Positions 46,244-56,795 of a stretch of DNA of 64,000 nucleotides are shown piece by piece. The notes under the pieces were generated by a model that saw nothing but the letters and a program-made list of their open reading frames with translations, was not told the origin of the DNA and did no database searches. Numbering within the stretch: position 1 is the first letter of the stretch; every line of letters begins with the position of its first letter. Location: positions 76,187,691-76,251,690 of the forward strand of contig CM071570.1 of assembly GCA_036426205.1 (NCBI GenBank), in the 5' to 3' direction. A program made the position numbers and the translations under genes. Origin of the DNA: Ascaphus truei (taxonomy: Eukaryota; Chordata; Amphibia; Anura; Ascaphidae).

Positions 46244-47984
46244 TGGGATCTAAAATCAGTGTGGATACTCCTGTAGACTGTGTCTGCGAATCTCTAGGGT
46301 CTCCTCACTGTAACTCCTCCGATGGTACCTCAGAGAGAAGGTGTAGATATGCAAGATGATCCCAAACAACCAAATAATAATAACTGATGGGATAAAGTAT
46401 GAAAATAAAATTATATATTAATCACTCACACGGGCATGTGAGAGTGCCCTTGTAGAAAGAATTTTTGCAGACATCTTTGATGCTTCTGCCTCTGTTTCAT
46501 CTAATAGTACCGTCAACAATAAGTAGAAGCCAGATTTGATGATTCTAAACCCATTAACCAGTGTCAGGACCGCCCCTCTTCACAATTTCTAAAGGCACAA
46601 TCCCGCCTGGGATCTTACCTGATCCGCAGACCCTCAAGGTCTATACTGGAGAGGAGGTGTTTCCCTACCTGTCTTCCGATGTCTCCCGCTGAAACTTGAG
46701 TCAGATCTGGAAGAAACAGGATAGGTTACTTCGTGTACGGTATACGCAGTTTAAGATAAGACATAGAAAAAAGGAGGGTGCGGGTAGATCGGAGGAGTGA
46801 GGGAGACAGGGTAGGGTGGGGAGACGGGGAGGGGAGAGAGACAGGGAGGGTGAGGGAGACTGGGAGGGTGAGGGAGACGGCAGGTGAGGAGGACGGGCAG
46901 GGTGAGGATGACGGGAGGGTGAGGGAGATGGGGGAGGGGGAGGGGGGTGAGGAGGACGGGGAGGGTGGGAGACGGGAAGGGTGAGGGAGACGGGGAGGGT
47001 GAGGGAGACGGTAGGGTCGAGGGAGACGGGAGGGTGAGGTGCAAGGAGATGAGGCGAGGTGGAGGGCGGTTGCGGGGGGGGGGATCGAGTTTAATACTGA
47101 TAGAGAAAGCACCAAGTACGAGGTCAACCCACATATACACACAACCCCTGAACCACACAAATCACCCACTGAACACAAGCAACCGCACTAACACACACAC
47201 ACAAACTGACAACACACACCCAGCACACCACTGACACACACACCCACTCGACACACCACACACACACACACACTGTACACACACACAACACACCCACGAC
47301 AACACACCACACACCCACTGACACACACACACACACACACACTTCACACACACACACACATCACCAGTCTCACTTACACCCACAACACTACACACACACT
47401 CACCACACACACACACACACACACACACTTACACACACATGCACACACACACCACACACACGATGTCACACTTACACACACACTTACACACACACCGCGA
47501 CACCCACGACCCCCTTACCACACCCACACCTCGGCCCACCTACACACACACACACACATAGCAACACACACACACCCACTTACACCATGCCACGCACCCC
47601 TTACACCCCACAACCACCACTGTACCCACACCCCCCCACTGTACCACAAACCCCCACTTACAGACAACACCCACCCACTGACCACAACACCACACATGAC
47701 ACACACCCACCCCTACACCCACCCTTACACACACTCACCCACTTACACACACCCCCCACTTACACACATGGCACCCACCCACTTACACACCCCACCCTAA
47801 TAACCCGACAAACTTATACCCACGACACACACTGATACAACAACCCACACACAACTGATACATCACGGATAAACACAGACACACGATAACACTGATACAC
47901 ACACACACACACTGAACACACACACACTTGATACACACCATCCACACACATCCACTAATACAACAACACACACACCACCAACGG
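46244..47984 (+). repeat. 1.37-kb tandem unit, copy C, running into an assembly gap
   Basis: Complex block to about 46765, G-rich minisatellite to about 47090, then an extended CA-rich stretch reaching the Ns. Small deletions are frequent. Confidence 0.85.
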
Positions 47985-48080
47985 NNNNNNNNNNNNNNNN
48001 NNNNNNNNNNNNNNNNNNNNNNNNNNNNNNNNNNNNNNNNNNNNNNNNNNNNNNNNNNNNNNNNNNNNNNNNNNNNNNNN
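47985..48080. other. Assembly gap (96 Ns)
   Basis: Unresolved bases within a CA-rich simple repeat, so the true array length is unknown. Confidence 1.
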
Positions 48081-48182
48081 ACACACACACACACACTGAT
48101 ACACACACACACACACACACACTGACACACACACACAGATACACACACACGCTGATACACACTGACACACACACACACACCT

Positions 48183-48227
<45 letters not shown>

Positions 48228-48325
48228 TACATGCTGATACAAACACACACACATGCTGATACAAACACACACACAGATACACACACTGATACACTGATAC
48301 ACACACTGATACACACACACACACA
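48081..48325. repeat. (CA)n-rich simple repeat right of the gap
   Basis: ACACAC runs with regular CTGATA interruptions (ACACACTGATAC). Confidence 0.9.
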
Positions 48326-48965
48326 CCCCGCCTCCCCCTGCACCGCCCCCCAGCGACGGAAGTCACTGCTAGCCGAGCCCTTGGACGGGACGGGGGGAGA
48401 ACCCGCCCGCCAGACCTGGCTCCGCTCTCTCCCACCTATCGGGGATAAGGCCGCGTGCCTCGACAGAAGCAGGGAGTTCCCCAACAGCAACCGCGCACTG
48501 TCCCCATGCGCATGCGAGGGAGGGAAAGTGCGCACGCCTCCAGCCATCCACGCTCCCGCCAACCCTGCTCCCCCCGCGCCTACCTCTCTACCTCGGGCAG
48601 CAGCCACAGGTAACGGAGGCAGAGGGGAGAAAAGCGCCAAACAGCCAACGGCTGTCCCCGCTCCCACCTCCCTGTCCGCGCGGGCCGCGGGGATCGTGTA
48701 AGGAAGCGGAGAAAGCCCCGCCCCCGGCATCCTCCAGCCAATCACCTGCAGTCCGGCATATTAGAAGCCCAACCCCCTGAAATTCAAAAAAATACTCACC
48801 GGCCGGGCTGCCGCATCCTCGCCGTCGCCGTGCACCGCATCTACAGTACAAAACAAACGGGACCAGGGAGAAAATCCGGGACATTTCCGGTACACACAGA
48901 AAACCGGTACAGCTCTCGAAAAACCGGGACTGTACCGGCAAAAGGGGGACGGGTGGTCACCCTAC
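48326..48965. other. CpG-rich segment, no gene recognised
   Basis: Dense CpG and GC-rich sequence. The end (GGGACGGGTGGTCACCCTA) looks like the terminus of another MITE whose start, on the other strand, would read TAGGGTGACCACCCGTCCC. It could be read as a CpG island, but its position inside the hAT element argues for transposon sequence. Confidence 0.4.
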
Positions 48966-49019
48966 CCACCCCCCCCAACACATATAAAAATCAGATTTAC
49001 CTTGGAGATGGTCTCAGGT

Positions 49020-49445
49020 CTGGCCCGGTGGCTTCTGGGTGCCGGGTGCTGTGGGGAGGCATGAGCGATGGGTGCAGAGGGCCGGTTGTTGCAGGGGGTG
49101 GCTGTGGTGGCCGGTGGTGCTGTGTTGGTGGGGCGGTGCCTGGCGGTACGGCGGGGGGGGGCGATGGCTGCGGGGGCTGGCGGTGCTGCGGGGTTGGGCA
49201 GTGGCTGGCAGTGTGCTGCGGGGGAGGGTTGCCTGATTGGGTGCTGCGGGGGGGGTGGCTGGCGGTGCTGTGGGGGGGTGGTGGCTGGTGGTGCTGCTGG
49301 GGGGAGGAGCTGTGTCTGGCGGTGCTGCGGGGGGGCGGTGGCTGGCGGTGCTGCATGGTAGGGCTGATGGTTCTGCGGGGTGGGGGGGGGGGTGGTGGAT
49401 GGCGATGCTGCAGGGGGGGTGGTGCTACAGGGGGCAGTGACTGCG
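49020..49445 (+). repeat. G-rich minisatellite (GGTGCTGCGGGG...GGTGGCTGGC)
   Basis: Irregular units of about 25-45 bp share CGGTGCTG and GGGGGG runs. Strongly strand-asymmetric. Open frames across it are Gly/Trp/Cys-rich artefacts. Confidence 0.85.
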
Positions 49446-49830
49446 GGGGGCCCGATGGCAGGTCACAGCAGTTGCCACCAGCCCCGCCCCGCTGTCAACA
49501 ACTGTCTAACGCTGCTGCTCACATGCGCGCCGGGCCTCCCTCTCACGCTGGAAGCTTAGCCCAGCTGACTTACGGCGCTGCTGTCAGAGAGACCCGGCAC
49601 CGGGTGCAGCCACACTGTGTTTTTTTTTTTTAATAACGGCCACGCAGGGGGCCTGGGCGGCCATGCCCCCTGACTCACGGGGCCTGGGATGCCAACCTCG
49701 CAGACCCCCCTGTTGGCGGGCCTGCAGCACTGTTATCACTGCTTTGTGAATAGCAAAGGAGGCAGTATCGTGCAATAAGGGCATTTATCGAGCTTTAAAC
49801 CACTTAGCACTGCTTTGTGAATGAGCCCCA

Positions 49831-51179
49831 TAAAGAGGTATAAGATCCACTACATCTCTACACTTCACAATCTCAATTCATTTACTCCTGCTTCCTCAAA
49901 ATTCTCATAGGAATTGTACTGTATATAACATCCAACATGGTGACTCTGTCATCATAAACATTGGGTATATACAGTATACATGGGGTTCCCCGCATGCATA
50001 ATGTAAAAAAAGGAAGCAACAAAGAGATATCAAAAATAATATTTACTATGCATAGAAAAAACATACAATTAGATGCAACATGAGCATACACAGAAAGTGT
50101 AATGATAAAGAGAAAAAAACACAAGGTGACAAGTATATTATGAATGGTGTTCCTCCCACAGTATAACTTAAAATTACATGCAGTCTGTCCAGATTATATT
50201 CAATCTATATATCTCTAGGCCACCTAGCAGTTTATGTCCAACAGTGTGTATATCTACACCACCTAATGGTATACATAAGAGACCCCTTGATTATAAGTAC
50301 TGTGTGGGGGTGTAGACAAAATGAACTGAGTATAAGTAACCAGGATACGAGAAAAAAAGGGGAAGAAAATACACCAAAAAATAAAAGGCGGTAGAGAATA
50401 GAAAACAACAGGTAAAAAGGCCAAAACTAAAGTCAATGAATAGTCAATATAAATTTATATGGGGCTTTACATCGTGAGGGGGAGGCTATATGACCCATAT
50501 TTGTTCATCTACATCATGATGGTGGCTGGACAGGACCGTTTGCAGTTGATCAATGGTATATGTATGGTATAAGCTATAGTTAATGTACATTTTAGTTTCG
50601 TATTGCCCTTATATAATTGCTATTGTCATAATCATACTGCGGGTGCAAAATATTTAACCAATAAACTGTCTAATATTTTTGGTAACTGGGGAGAAGTAAA
50701 GTTATAATCGAATAGAAGAAAAAGGGATGTGATGGACACACTTCTGGGAGGTTTCGGGGCAGGGAACTCCGCATATCCATAAAGCAATCATAGGTAGGAC
50801 TAAGGAGTGTTGGGCTCCACGATAGAATAACTCAATATGGAGACCCAGGGTAGATTTATATGTGTAATGATCGCAAAAGATACCCCTGCGTCTATTGCCC
50901 ACCTTAGCGGCTGTTCTAATAGCATAAACCTGGTGGTTCACATGGTTGTAAAATCAAATCTGTAACAACCCTCCAGATTATGTACCCACAATTCGATGAT
51001 TTCCAGGTATTAAATATGAGTAGTTATCAGTCTATGGACTACTGGAGAGGACCCAATGCTATTGTCCTCCTAAATACTATAGAGTACTGGGTCATGAATA
51101 ATACAGCCACCAATGAATATGTATCCACCAACCCGCTTTAAATAAATGGGGAGGAAAGTGGTGTGCGGCTGTCACGCCG
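49831..51179. other. AT-rich stretch, no gene recognised
   Basis: No family features in any frame. CACCTAGCAG and ACCACCTAATG phrases with TATATCT (50200-50280) suggest an old repeat. Confidence 0.35.
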
Positions 51180-51640
51180 TATACAAGATAGAGGGCAATA
51201 CCACAGTACTCTTGGGGATGCCATTAACAGTAGCAAGATAGCGGAGCCTGGCAGTATGAGGGTTCTTTACAGTAAGGGCAGTTAAAATGTGGAATTCATT
51301 ACCCATGGAGACTGTGATGGCAGATACAATAGATTTGTTCAAAAAAAAGGTTGGACATCTTTTTTGATGGGAAAGGTATTCAGGGTTATACCAAATAAGT
51401 ATACATGGGAAGGATGTTGATCCAGGGATTAATCCGATTGCCAATTCTTGGAGTCAGGAAGGAATTAATTTTTCCCCTTAATGGGGTTTTTTGTTTGCCT
51501 TCTTCTGGATCAATAAGTAAGTATAGATATAGGATAAAGTATCTGTTGTCTAAATTTAGCATAGGTTGAACTTGATGGACCTACGTCTTTTTTCAACCTC
51601 ATCTACTATGTAACTATGTAACTATGTAATTATGAGTGTG
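51180..51640 (+). mobile_element. 5'-truncated LINE 3' end with CTATGTAA tail
   Basis: From about 51268 the sequence encodes the C-terminus of a non-LTR ORF2: a MWNSLPMETVMAD block followed by an FKK segment, which is broken by a one-base extension of an A run at 51340-51347. A 3' UTR follows, ending in TATGTAACTATGTAACTATG repeats (about 51607-51628), typical of a LINE tail. A shorter copy of the last part is at 52163-52228. Confidence 0.7.
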
Positions 51641-51769
51641 ATAATTCATTTACGGAGGCTAGAGGTGTGGCCTTGACACCACACTAAGGAGCTGGTGTAT
51701 AGAGGTGCTCTACACTGCTAAAATAGGACGTTATAACATTCCTCACGTCTCTCTTCTGATATCCCCAGC

Positions 51770-51943
51770 ATGGTGGGACGACACCTGGGTGGATCCAGAA
51801 GTATCTCAGGTCTGACCAGTATGCGCGACCAGATCAATTCATTAATCGCCAAAGCCAATCTACATCAAGAGCACGCAACCCAACATATTGAAGCTTCTAG
51901 AGCCCATGCCCGACTGCATGCTGCCAGAGTGGTGGGTACATAA
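51770..51943 (+). CDS. Short open frame (57 codons), possible exon, function unknown
   Basis: An ATG at 51770 opens a frame of 57 residues ending TAA at 51941-51943. It is preceded by a pyrimidine-rich CTCTCTTCTGATATCCCCAG that looks like a splice acceptor. The product would be helical and His/Ala-rich toward its end and has no motif I recognise. It is not part of either neighbouring LINE. The frame may be chance; length alone is not evidence. Confidence 0.2.
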   Translation: MVGRHLGGSRSISGLTSMRDQINSLIAKANLHQEHATQHIEASRAHARLHAARVVGT

Positions 51944-52162
51944 ATATGGAATATGGGTTATAGTGGGAATACTATTCATGTGCATCCTTTACATATGCTC
52001 TCAAGCAAGACCACAGATACCACTTATACGATGACTGCACCATATCCGTACAAACTTAGAAGTGTTTCCAGTTGTCATGATGCCTCTGATCCCCAGTTTC
52101 ATGTCACCAAGGTCTAGCGGGTTTGTTTAGTGAGATAATGAGGGATTTTGAGCTCACGGGAT

Positions 52163-52228
52163 AAGTATCTGTCGTTTAAATTTAGCATAAGTTGAACTTG
52201 ATGGGCATATGTCTACTATGTAACTACG
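52163..52228 (+). mobile_element. Tail fragment of the 51180-51640 LINE family
   Basis: AAGTATCTGTCGTTTAAATT through GTTGAACTTGATGG and TCTACTATGTAACTA match 51535-51615 with one internal deletion. Confidence 0.7.
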
Positions 52229-52602
52229 TTTGGTGCTGCTTTAATGACAGTGGCCCCTATGAGGGAATGTCCATTAACCAATGAGATATTAATACCTGTT
52301 TCTTTCATGGCAGATAAAATCATCCCCTAACGGTGTTCACCATAACAACCCGGAACAGTGGTCTCCAACCGGGATCAATTTGGAGCAAATAGTTTAAACT
52401 GCTGAGGTAATTAGTTCAATCTTAAGGAAGGGGTGATGTGGGATAGGTGCCGTTTTTGCAAATAGCCTTGTTATATCATGTGCTGTTAACACATCATTTT
52501 TAATATTGAGTACATAAAGTGATTTATCATTATATTGATTCTGTTTTATTCTTGCGCCCCCTTCTTTTATATATTTAAGTATCAGCACATATTTTTATTA
52601 AA
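52229..52602. other. No gene recognised
   Basis: Anonymous; it leads into the hammerhead-like motif at 52603. Confidence 0.35.
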
Positions 52603-52658
52603 ATGTATCCCTGATTAAGTAGGTTTACCCCCTACGAAATGTGTTGGATGCTGCATTT
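52603..52658 (+). ncRNA. Hammerhead-like motif with strong stem II
   Basis: CTGATTA (52611-52617) and GAAAT (52636-52640) flank a perfect GTAGG/CCTAC stem II (52619-52623 with 52631-52635). ATCC (52607-52610) pairs with GGAT (52646-52649), and AAATG (52601-52605) with CATTT (52654-52658) could extend stem I. The core differs from CTGANGA/GAAA at the G of the NGA, so activity is doubtful. Confidence 0.45.
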
Positions 52659-52739
52659 GAGTATTTTAATATTCATACTCTAATTTCTCTCCCCCTATAT
52701 GGCTAATTGTTAGCGTTTCTGGTCTCCAGTATGCAGAGT

Positions 52740-53734
52740 TTAAAGGGCTTTTCCTAAGGCATCCTTCCTGACATTTTCAGTGACCATGCGATAGTGTACT
52801 GTGTAAGGAAATTTAAACCGCCCCAATCAAGCCCTAAAGTTCTCCTCACTAGAATATTTAGAAACTTTATCCCACAACAGTTTCTGGCTGACCTTACCAA
52901 CTGCCCTTGACACAAAATCGATTTAATTCCTGACCCTGATTTTGCGCTCGACGATATCCAATCAAAATTCTTAAAACTCAGTGATACCCATGCTCCACTA
53001 CGCAGAATAAGAGTACGGGGTGCCCACCTTCCATGGGTTACAACTGACCTTATAGCACTCTACCAGTTCAGGGATGCTTTGTGGAAAAGCCACAAAGTAA
53101 CTGGTACAACCAAGGATCTCAATCACTACAGATGCCTGCGGAACATGTGCACAAAGCAAACAAGGCATGCAAAAGCACAATATTAATCTGACAATCTCCT
53201 CCAGAACACATCAAACCCAGCTAACTTCTGGAAGGTTATCAACAACATATTCCAGCCTTCTAACCATCAACAGCCAAGTAATATCACTAAGGGCGATATT
53301 TCTCTGACAAACCCCACCGACATTGCAAATGCATTCAATGATTACTTTGTGGGGTGTGCTACTAAATATTAGCGAAACGCAGCCCAAACCACAAACCTGA
53401 ATCTCATCCTGGGAGTACCCCTATGGCCCCACCCCTGCCAACACTGCCCACAATTTTCAATTTGGCCCAGTATCCGAAGAGGAGATTACACAAGCGCTTC
53501 TCAAATAAAACTAAGCAGCCAATGTGGACCCGACTTACTACAATCTAGGTTTCTAAGACTTGGTGCCCCAGCAATTGCCAAACCAATTGCTTCCATAGTC
53601 AACTCTATCCTGTCTGCAGGCCATATCCCTAAGACCTGGAAAGCGGCCAGAGTTGTCCCAATCATCAAAAGTGGGGACAAAAACACTGTCTCAAACTACA
53701 GGCCAATCTCCCATCTCCAATCCTATCCAAAGTC
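52740..53734 (+). pseudogene. LINE ORF2: endonuclease end and RT lead-in
   Basis: This part reads in several frames: an SDHAIVYCVRKFK-type endonuclease terminus, then a LSDTHAPLRRIRV..PW block and a W..LYQFRDALWK helix, then NPANFWKVINN and ANAFNDYFVG blocks that normally precede RT in this LINE group. Stops at several places show decay. Confidence 0.75.
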
Positions 53735-55030
53735 GTGGAAAAATTTGTCCACTCCCAATTAAGCTATTACTATAACAAGACAAATTTCCCTAGCCAATTC
53801 CAATCTGGCTTTCACCCCAAACACTCTACCGTAACTACCCTGCTAAAAGTTTGCAATGAAATCCAGTGTGGAATGGAAAGGGGTCAACTCACTGGTGCAG
53901 TATTCCTAGATTTTGCAAAGGCTTTTGATACTGTTGATCATGCTATCCTGCTTAACAAACTCCAGAGCTCTGGAATAGGGAAGAATGCTTTAAACTGGTT
54001 TCAGTCCTACCTATCAGGTAGATCCCAACATGTGTCCATCTCCGGCTCTAACTCTAACCCCCTGGATATCACCTGTGGCGTCCCGCAAGGCTCTGTTCTG
54101 GGGCCCCTACTCTTCTCAGTGTTCATTAATGATCTTCCCACAGCTTGTCAGGATGCCTCAATACACATGTATGCAGATGACACAATCCTATATGCACACA
54201 GCCATAGCCTCTCTGACCTTCAACACATACTTCAGTCTGACTTTTCCAGACTCGAAAACTGGATTTCCCAAAACAAACTGTTTTTAAACACTGACAAGAC
54301 TGTAACAATGGTATTTGGGACCAAGACTAATTTTTTAAAGCTTCCAGCAACTGAGCTCCAGATTAGAACCAACACTAACACCACCCTAACTCCTGTTACT
54401 AGTTTTAAACACCTGGGCATATGGTTTGACTCCCACTTAACATTCGGGATGCACATTGATACCCTGACAACCAATACCTATGCCAAACTAGGGGTACTTT
54501 ACAGGAACAAATCCTCCCTAAGTCTCCTGGTCAGAAAACGTATCGCACAACAGATGCTAATGCCAATTATTGACTATGGAGACATAGTATGTGGCACAGC
54601 ACCTCAAACCCACCTTAGCAGACTTGACACCCTCTACAATTCAATTTGTCGTTTTGTTCTCCAATGCAACTATAACACACATCACTGCGAAATGCTCAAA
54701 GAACTAGATTGGTCATCACTAGAGTCTAGGCGCAAAGTTCACCTTTCCTGTTTTGCCTTCAAATACTTTCTGGGCAAGCTACCCAGCTACCTGAACAAGC
54801 TCCTCACTCCTACCACATGCAGCACCTATCATCTGAGATCTGACTCCAAAAGTCTATTCATGGTCCCAAAGCTCAACAAAGTATCCAGCCGCTCCTACTT
54901 CTCTTACCATGCACCCCAAAATTGGAACAACCTACCAGAGACTCTTACATCCATCACCAGTTTAAGTTCTTTCAAATCTAAGGCTGTCACACATTTTAAT
55001 CTGGTCTGTAACTGTTTCATACGTCCATAA
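53735..55030 (+). CDS. LINE ORF2: reverse transcriptase and C-terminal region (431 codons open)
   Basis: It makes RT for target-primed insertion. RT blocks in order: FHPKHSTVTTLLKV, AVFLDFAKAFDTVDH (first catalytic Asp), CGVPQGSVLGPLLFSVFINDL, MYADDTILYAHS (the YADD centre at about 54170-54181), KTVTMVFG, then FKHLGIWFDSHLTF. A conserved tail follows with YHAPQNWNNLP and SFKSKAVTHF. The frame is open for 431 codons and all RT motifs are intact. The upstream ORF2 half is broken and partly missing, so the whole element is inactive. The first Met in the frame is internal, not the true start. Confidence 0.88.
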   Translation: MEKFVHSQLSYYYNKTNFPSQFQSGFHPKHSTVTTLLKVCNEIQCGMERGQLTGAVFLDFAKAFDTVDHAILLNKLQSSGIGKNALNWFQSYLSGRSQHVSISGSNSNPLDITCGVPQGSVLGPLLFSVFINDLPTACQDASIHMYADDTILYAHSHSLSDLQHILQSDFSRLENWISQNKLFLNTDKTVTMVFGTKTNFLKLPATELQIRTNTNTTLTPVTSFKHLGIWFDSHLTFGMHIDTLTTNTYAKLGVLYRNKSSLSLLVRKRIAQQMLMPIIDYGDIVCGTAPQTHLSRLDTLYNSICRFVLQCNYNTHHCEMLKELDWSSLESRRKVHLSCFAFKYFLGKLPSYLNKLLTPTTCSTYHLRSDSKSLFMVPKLNKVSSRSYFSYHAPQNWNNLPETLTSITSLSSFKSKAVTHFNLVCNCFIRP

Positions 55031-55205
55031 TATATATTATCTTTAACTGTGCACGCAATGTCTTCTATATAATGTATACCCTGCTCATTTATGTAACTGT
55101 ATTTGTAAACGTTTATTAATTGTCTTAACTCTGTGCCCAGGACATACTTGAAAACGATAGGTAACTCTCAATGTATTACTTCCTGGTAAAATATTTTATA
55201 AATAA

Positions 55206-55593
55206 ATACCTTGTGCTTCACAGCACTTGAGGTGACGTCACTGGTGATTACCCTCTGCTCAAACAGCTGAGCCACGCTACCAGCCAACAAGGGAGGAACA
55301 CTTTCTCCGAGCATGCGGAGGTAATTTCTCTACAGGACTCTTTCATGCTTTAAATGGCATTCCACAAGTGCAATACCTTACAGCCCCGGTGTAAAGCTGC
55401 ATTCCTACCTCACAGTTGCTACCTTGTCCTGGCATATCAGCTGTGCGCTCACCCAAGAAGGCAGTAGGTTCCTTGCATTATAGTCAGTGTTTGGCCGTGG
55501 AACAATCAGAGACTTTTCAGTTATTTATATCCTTTTTTGGAGGAGTTTGGAGGCTATTGATCAACACCACTCAGAGAGAAGAGTTCCTTCTAC
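55206..55593. other. Repeat-like sequence, no gene recognised
   Basis: Probably the upstream part of the unit carrying the hammerhead-like core at 55594-55642. A CTCCGAGCATGCGGAG hairpin lies near 55305-55320. Confidence 0.35.
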
Positions 55594-55642
55594 ACCAGAC
55601 TTAGCAGCTGACGATGGTCTTCACCTATGAAAGCTCTTGTCT
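55594..55642 (+). ncRNA. Hammerhead-like motif
   Basis: CTGACGA (55608-55614) and GAAAG (55629-55633) flank a GGT..CTTC..ACC mini-stem (55616-55625). AGAC (55597-55600) can pair with GTCT (55639-55642). Both core boxes fit CTGANGA and GAAA. The stems are short. Confidence 0.45.
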
Positions 55643-56304
55643 CCGGTACCATGCTGGTTATTGCATGACATGTTTTAAAATCTTTACCATCTTGTACTGT
55701 ACGTGCATGACCTATCCTCACCATATTGTTCCATATATAAATATATAAATCTTAAAGCATCCCTATAAGTTTGTGCCTGCTGTTTTACACAGCTTTTTTA
55801 CAGAAAAGCTTAGGTTAAAGAAGAGCATGGTTAGCAAACCTACTGCATACACAAGACAGCTGTGTCTCATCGTTGTGAAGATGGTTATGTTACTGACCTT
55901 GCCATAGCTAGTGGTGGCCACAAACCAAGTACACAAAGTAAGTTATCTCATCAGAATGATGTACTTGTTTTCTCAATTTATTTTCTACATTTTTTTTCAC
56001 TTTAAAAAAAGACTTTGTTTCTGAATCCCCTGACATTGAACATGGGGTATCTGAAGAAGTCTTATTGTCAAGAAGCCACACAACTTATCCTGAGGTAGGA
56101 ACAGGAGAAGGATTAGAACAGGAGAAGGATTCACTGCACAAAGGGCTTCTTTTTGTGAATGGAGGTGGTTGGCATGGAGGAGCTCCTACATAAAAAAAAC
56201 CAATGGCGCCTGTTGCAGCAACAGATAGTATGTCCTCCATCCTACACCATGTGACTGCAAACTAACACAACTCTGCTGTTGTGAGTGCTTTTCTGAGCAG
56301 TCTT
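55643..56304. other. No gene recognised
   Basis: A short tandem pair (GAACAGGAGAAGGATT at about 56099 and 56116) is the only repeat noted. Confidence 0.35.
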
Positions 56305-56487
56305 AGGCTGGTTCTATGTGCCGGGGCGTGCTACGCCGTGCACGCGCACGGCATTTATAGATGGCTGAGGTCAGCCAGCCCTTCTATACAAGGGCCGCGC
56401 GCGCACGGCACGGAGCGGGGAGCCGACAGACAGCGGGGAAGAGAAGGAAAATCATCTTTTCGCGCCGCTACCGGCACTGAATGTATG

Positions 56488-56518
<31 letters not shown>

Positions 56519-56519
56519 T

Positions 56520-56588
<69 letters not shown>

Positions 56589-56795
56589 AAATTTAATAAA
56601 TACCAATGTTTTTTTTAATAAATAATAAATTACACACACACACACACACACACACATACACACAAACACACACAAACACACATAAACACAGTACCTTCAC
56701 AGCTCACAGCATACACAGTATACACACAAAAAGCCTTCGAACAGGCGCGCGCGCGCGCACGGCCGCACACACTATATAACAGCCCTTATCTGGGA
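56305..56795. mobile_element. CpG-rich MITE containing GT and CA microsatellites
   Basis: The left part (GGCTGGTTCTATGTGCCGGG) and the right part (inverse GGGCTGTTATATAGTGTGTG) are diverged inverse relatives, like other GGCTG...TATA MITEs in the window. The interior has a (GT)n run at about 56484-56586, a (CA)n run at about 56632-56690 and GCGCGC blocks. Confidence 0.5.

Larger units (their letters stand above)
42891..49724. mobile_element. hAT-type element with 8-bp target duplication, expanded by internal arrays
   Basis: Left terminus CAGGGCCGTCAACAG, right terminus inverse CAGGCCCGCCAACAG. Flanks are CTGCACTG (42883-42890) and CAGCACTG (49725-49732), 7 of 8 identical. No transposase was seen. 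Short related phrases (AAAAATCAGACTTACCTTG near 43054 and AAAAATCAGATTTACCTTG near 48985) suggest about 5.9 kb was added inside. Confidence 0.75.
42302..49830. mobile_element. Outer MITE, split by the hAT insertion
   Basis: The left end (GGGACTGATTCACAACCCAGTGC) and right end (GCACTGCTTTGTGAATGAGCCCC, inverse) pair over about 23 bp with a few mismatches. Only about 700 bp (42302-42890 and 49733-49830) belong to this element; the rest is inserted later. Repeated TTTGTGAATAGC phrases occur in both halves. Confidence 0.55.
52740..55205 (+). mobile_element. CR1/Jockey-group LINE, 5'-truncated
   Basis: It starts within the endonuclease end (an SDHAIVY-type block near 52778), continues through RT and a C-terminal region, and ends in an AATAAATA tail near 55195-55205. 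Part of the family lies at 5952-6240. The 5' half, including most of the endonuclease, is missing, typical of incomplete reverse transcription. Confidence 0.85.

Noticed and set aside
47783..48745. Minus-strand frame of 320 codons
   Set aside because: It crosses the run of Ns and CA repeats, so it has no meaning as a protein.
48997..49633. Gly/Trp/Cys-rich plus-strand frame of 267 codons
   Set aside because: Explained by the G-rich minisatellite; no family features.
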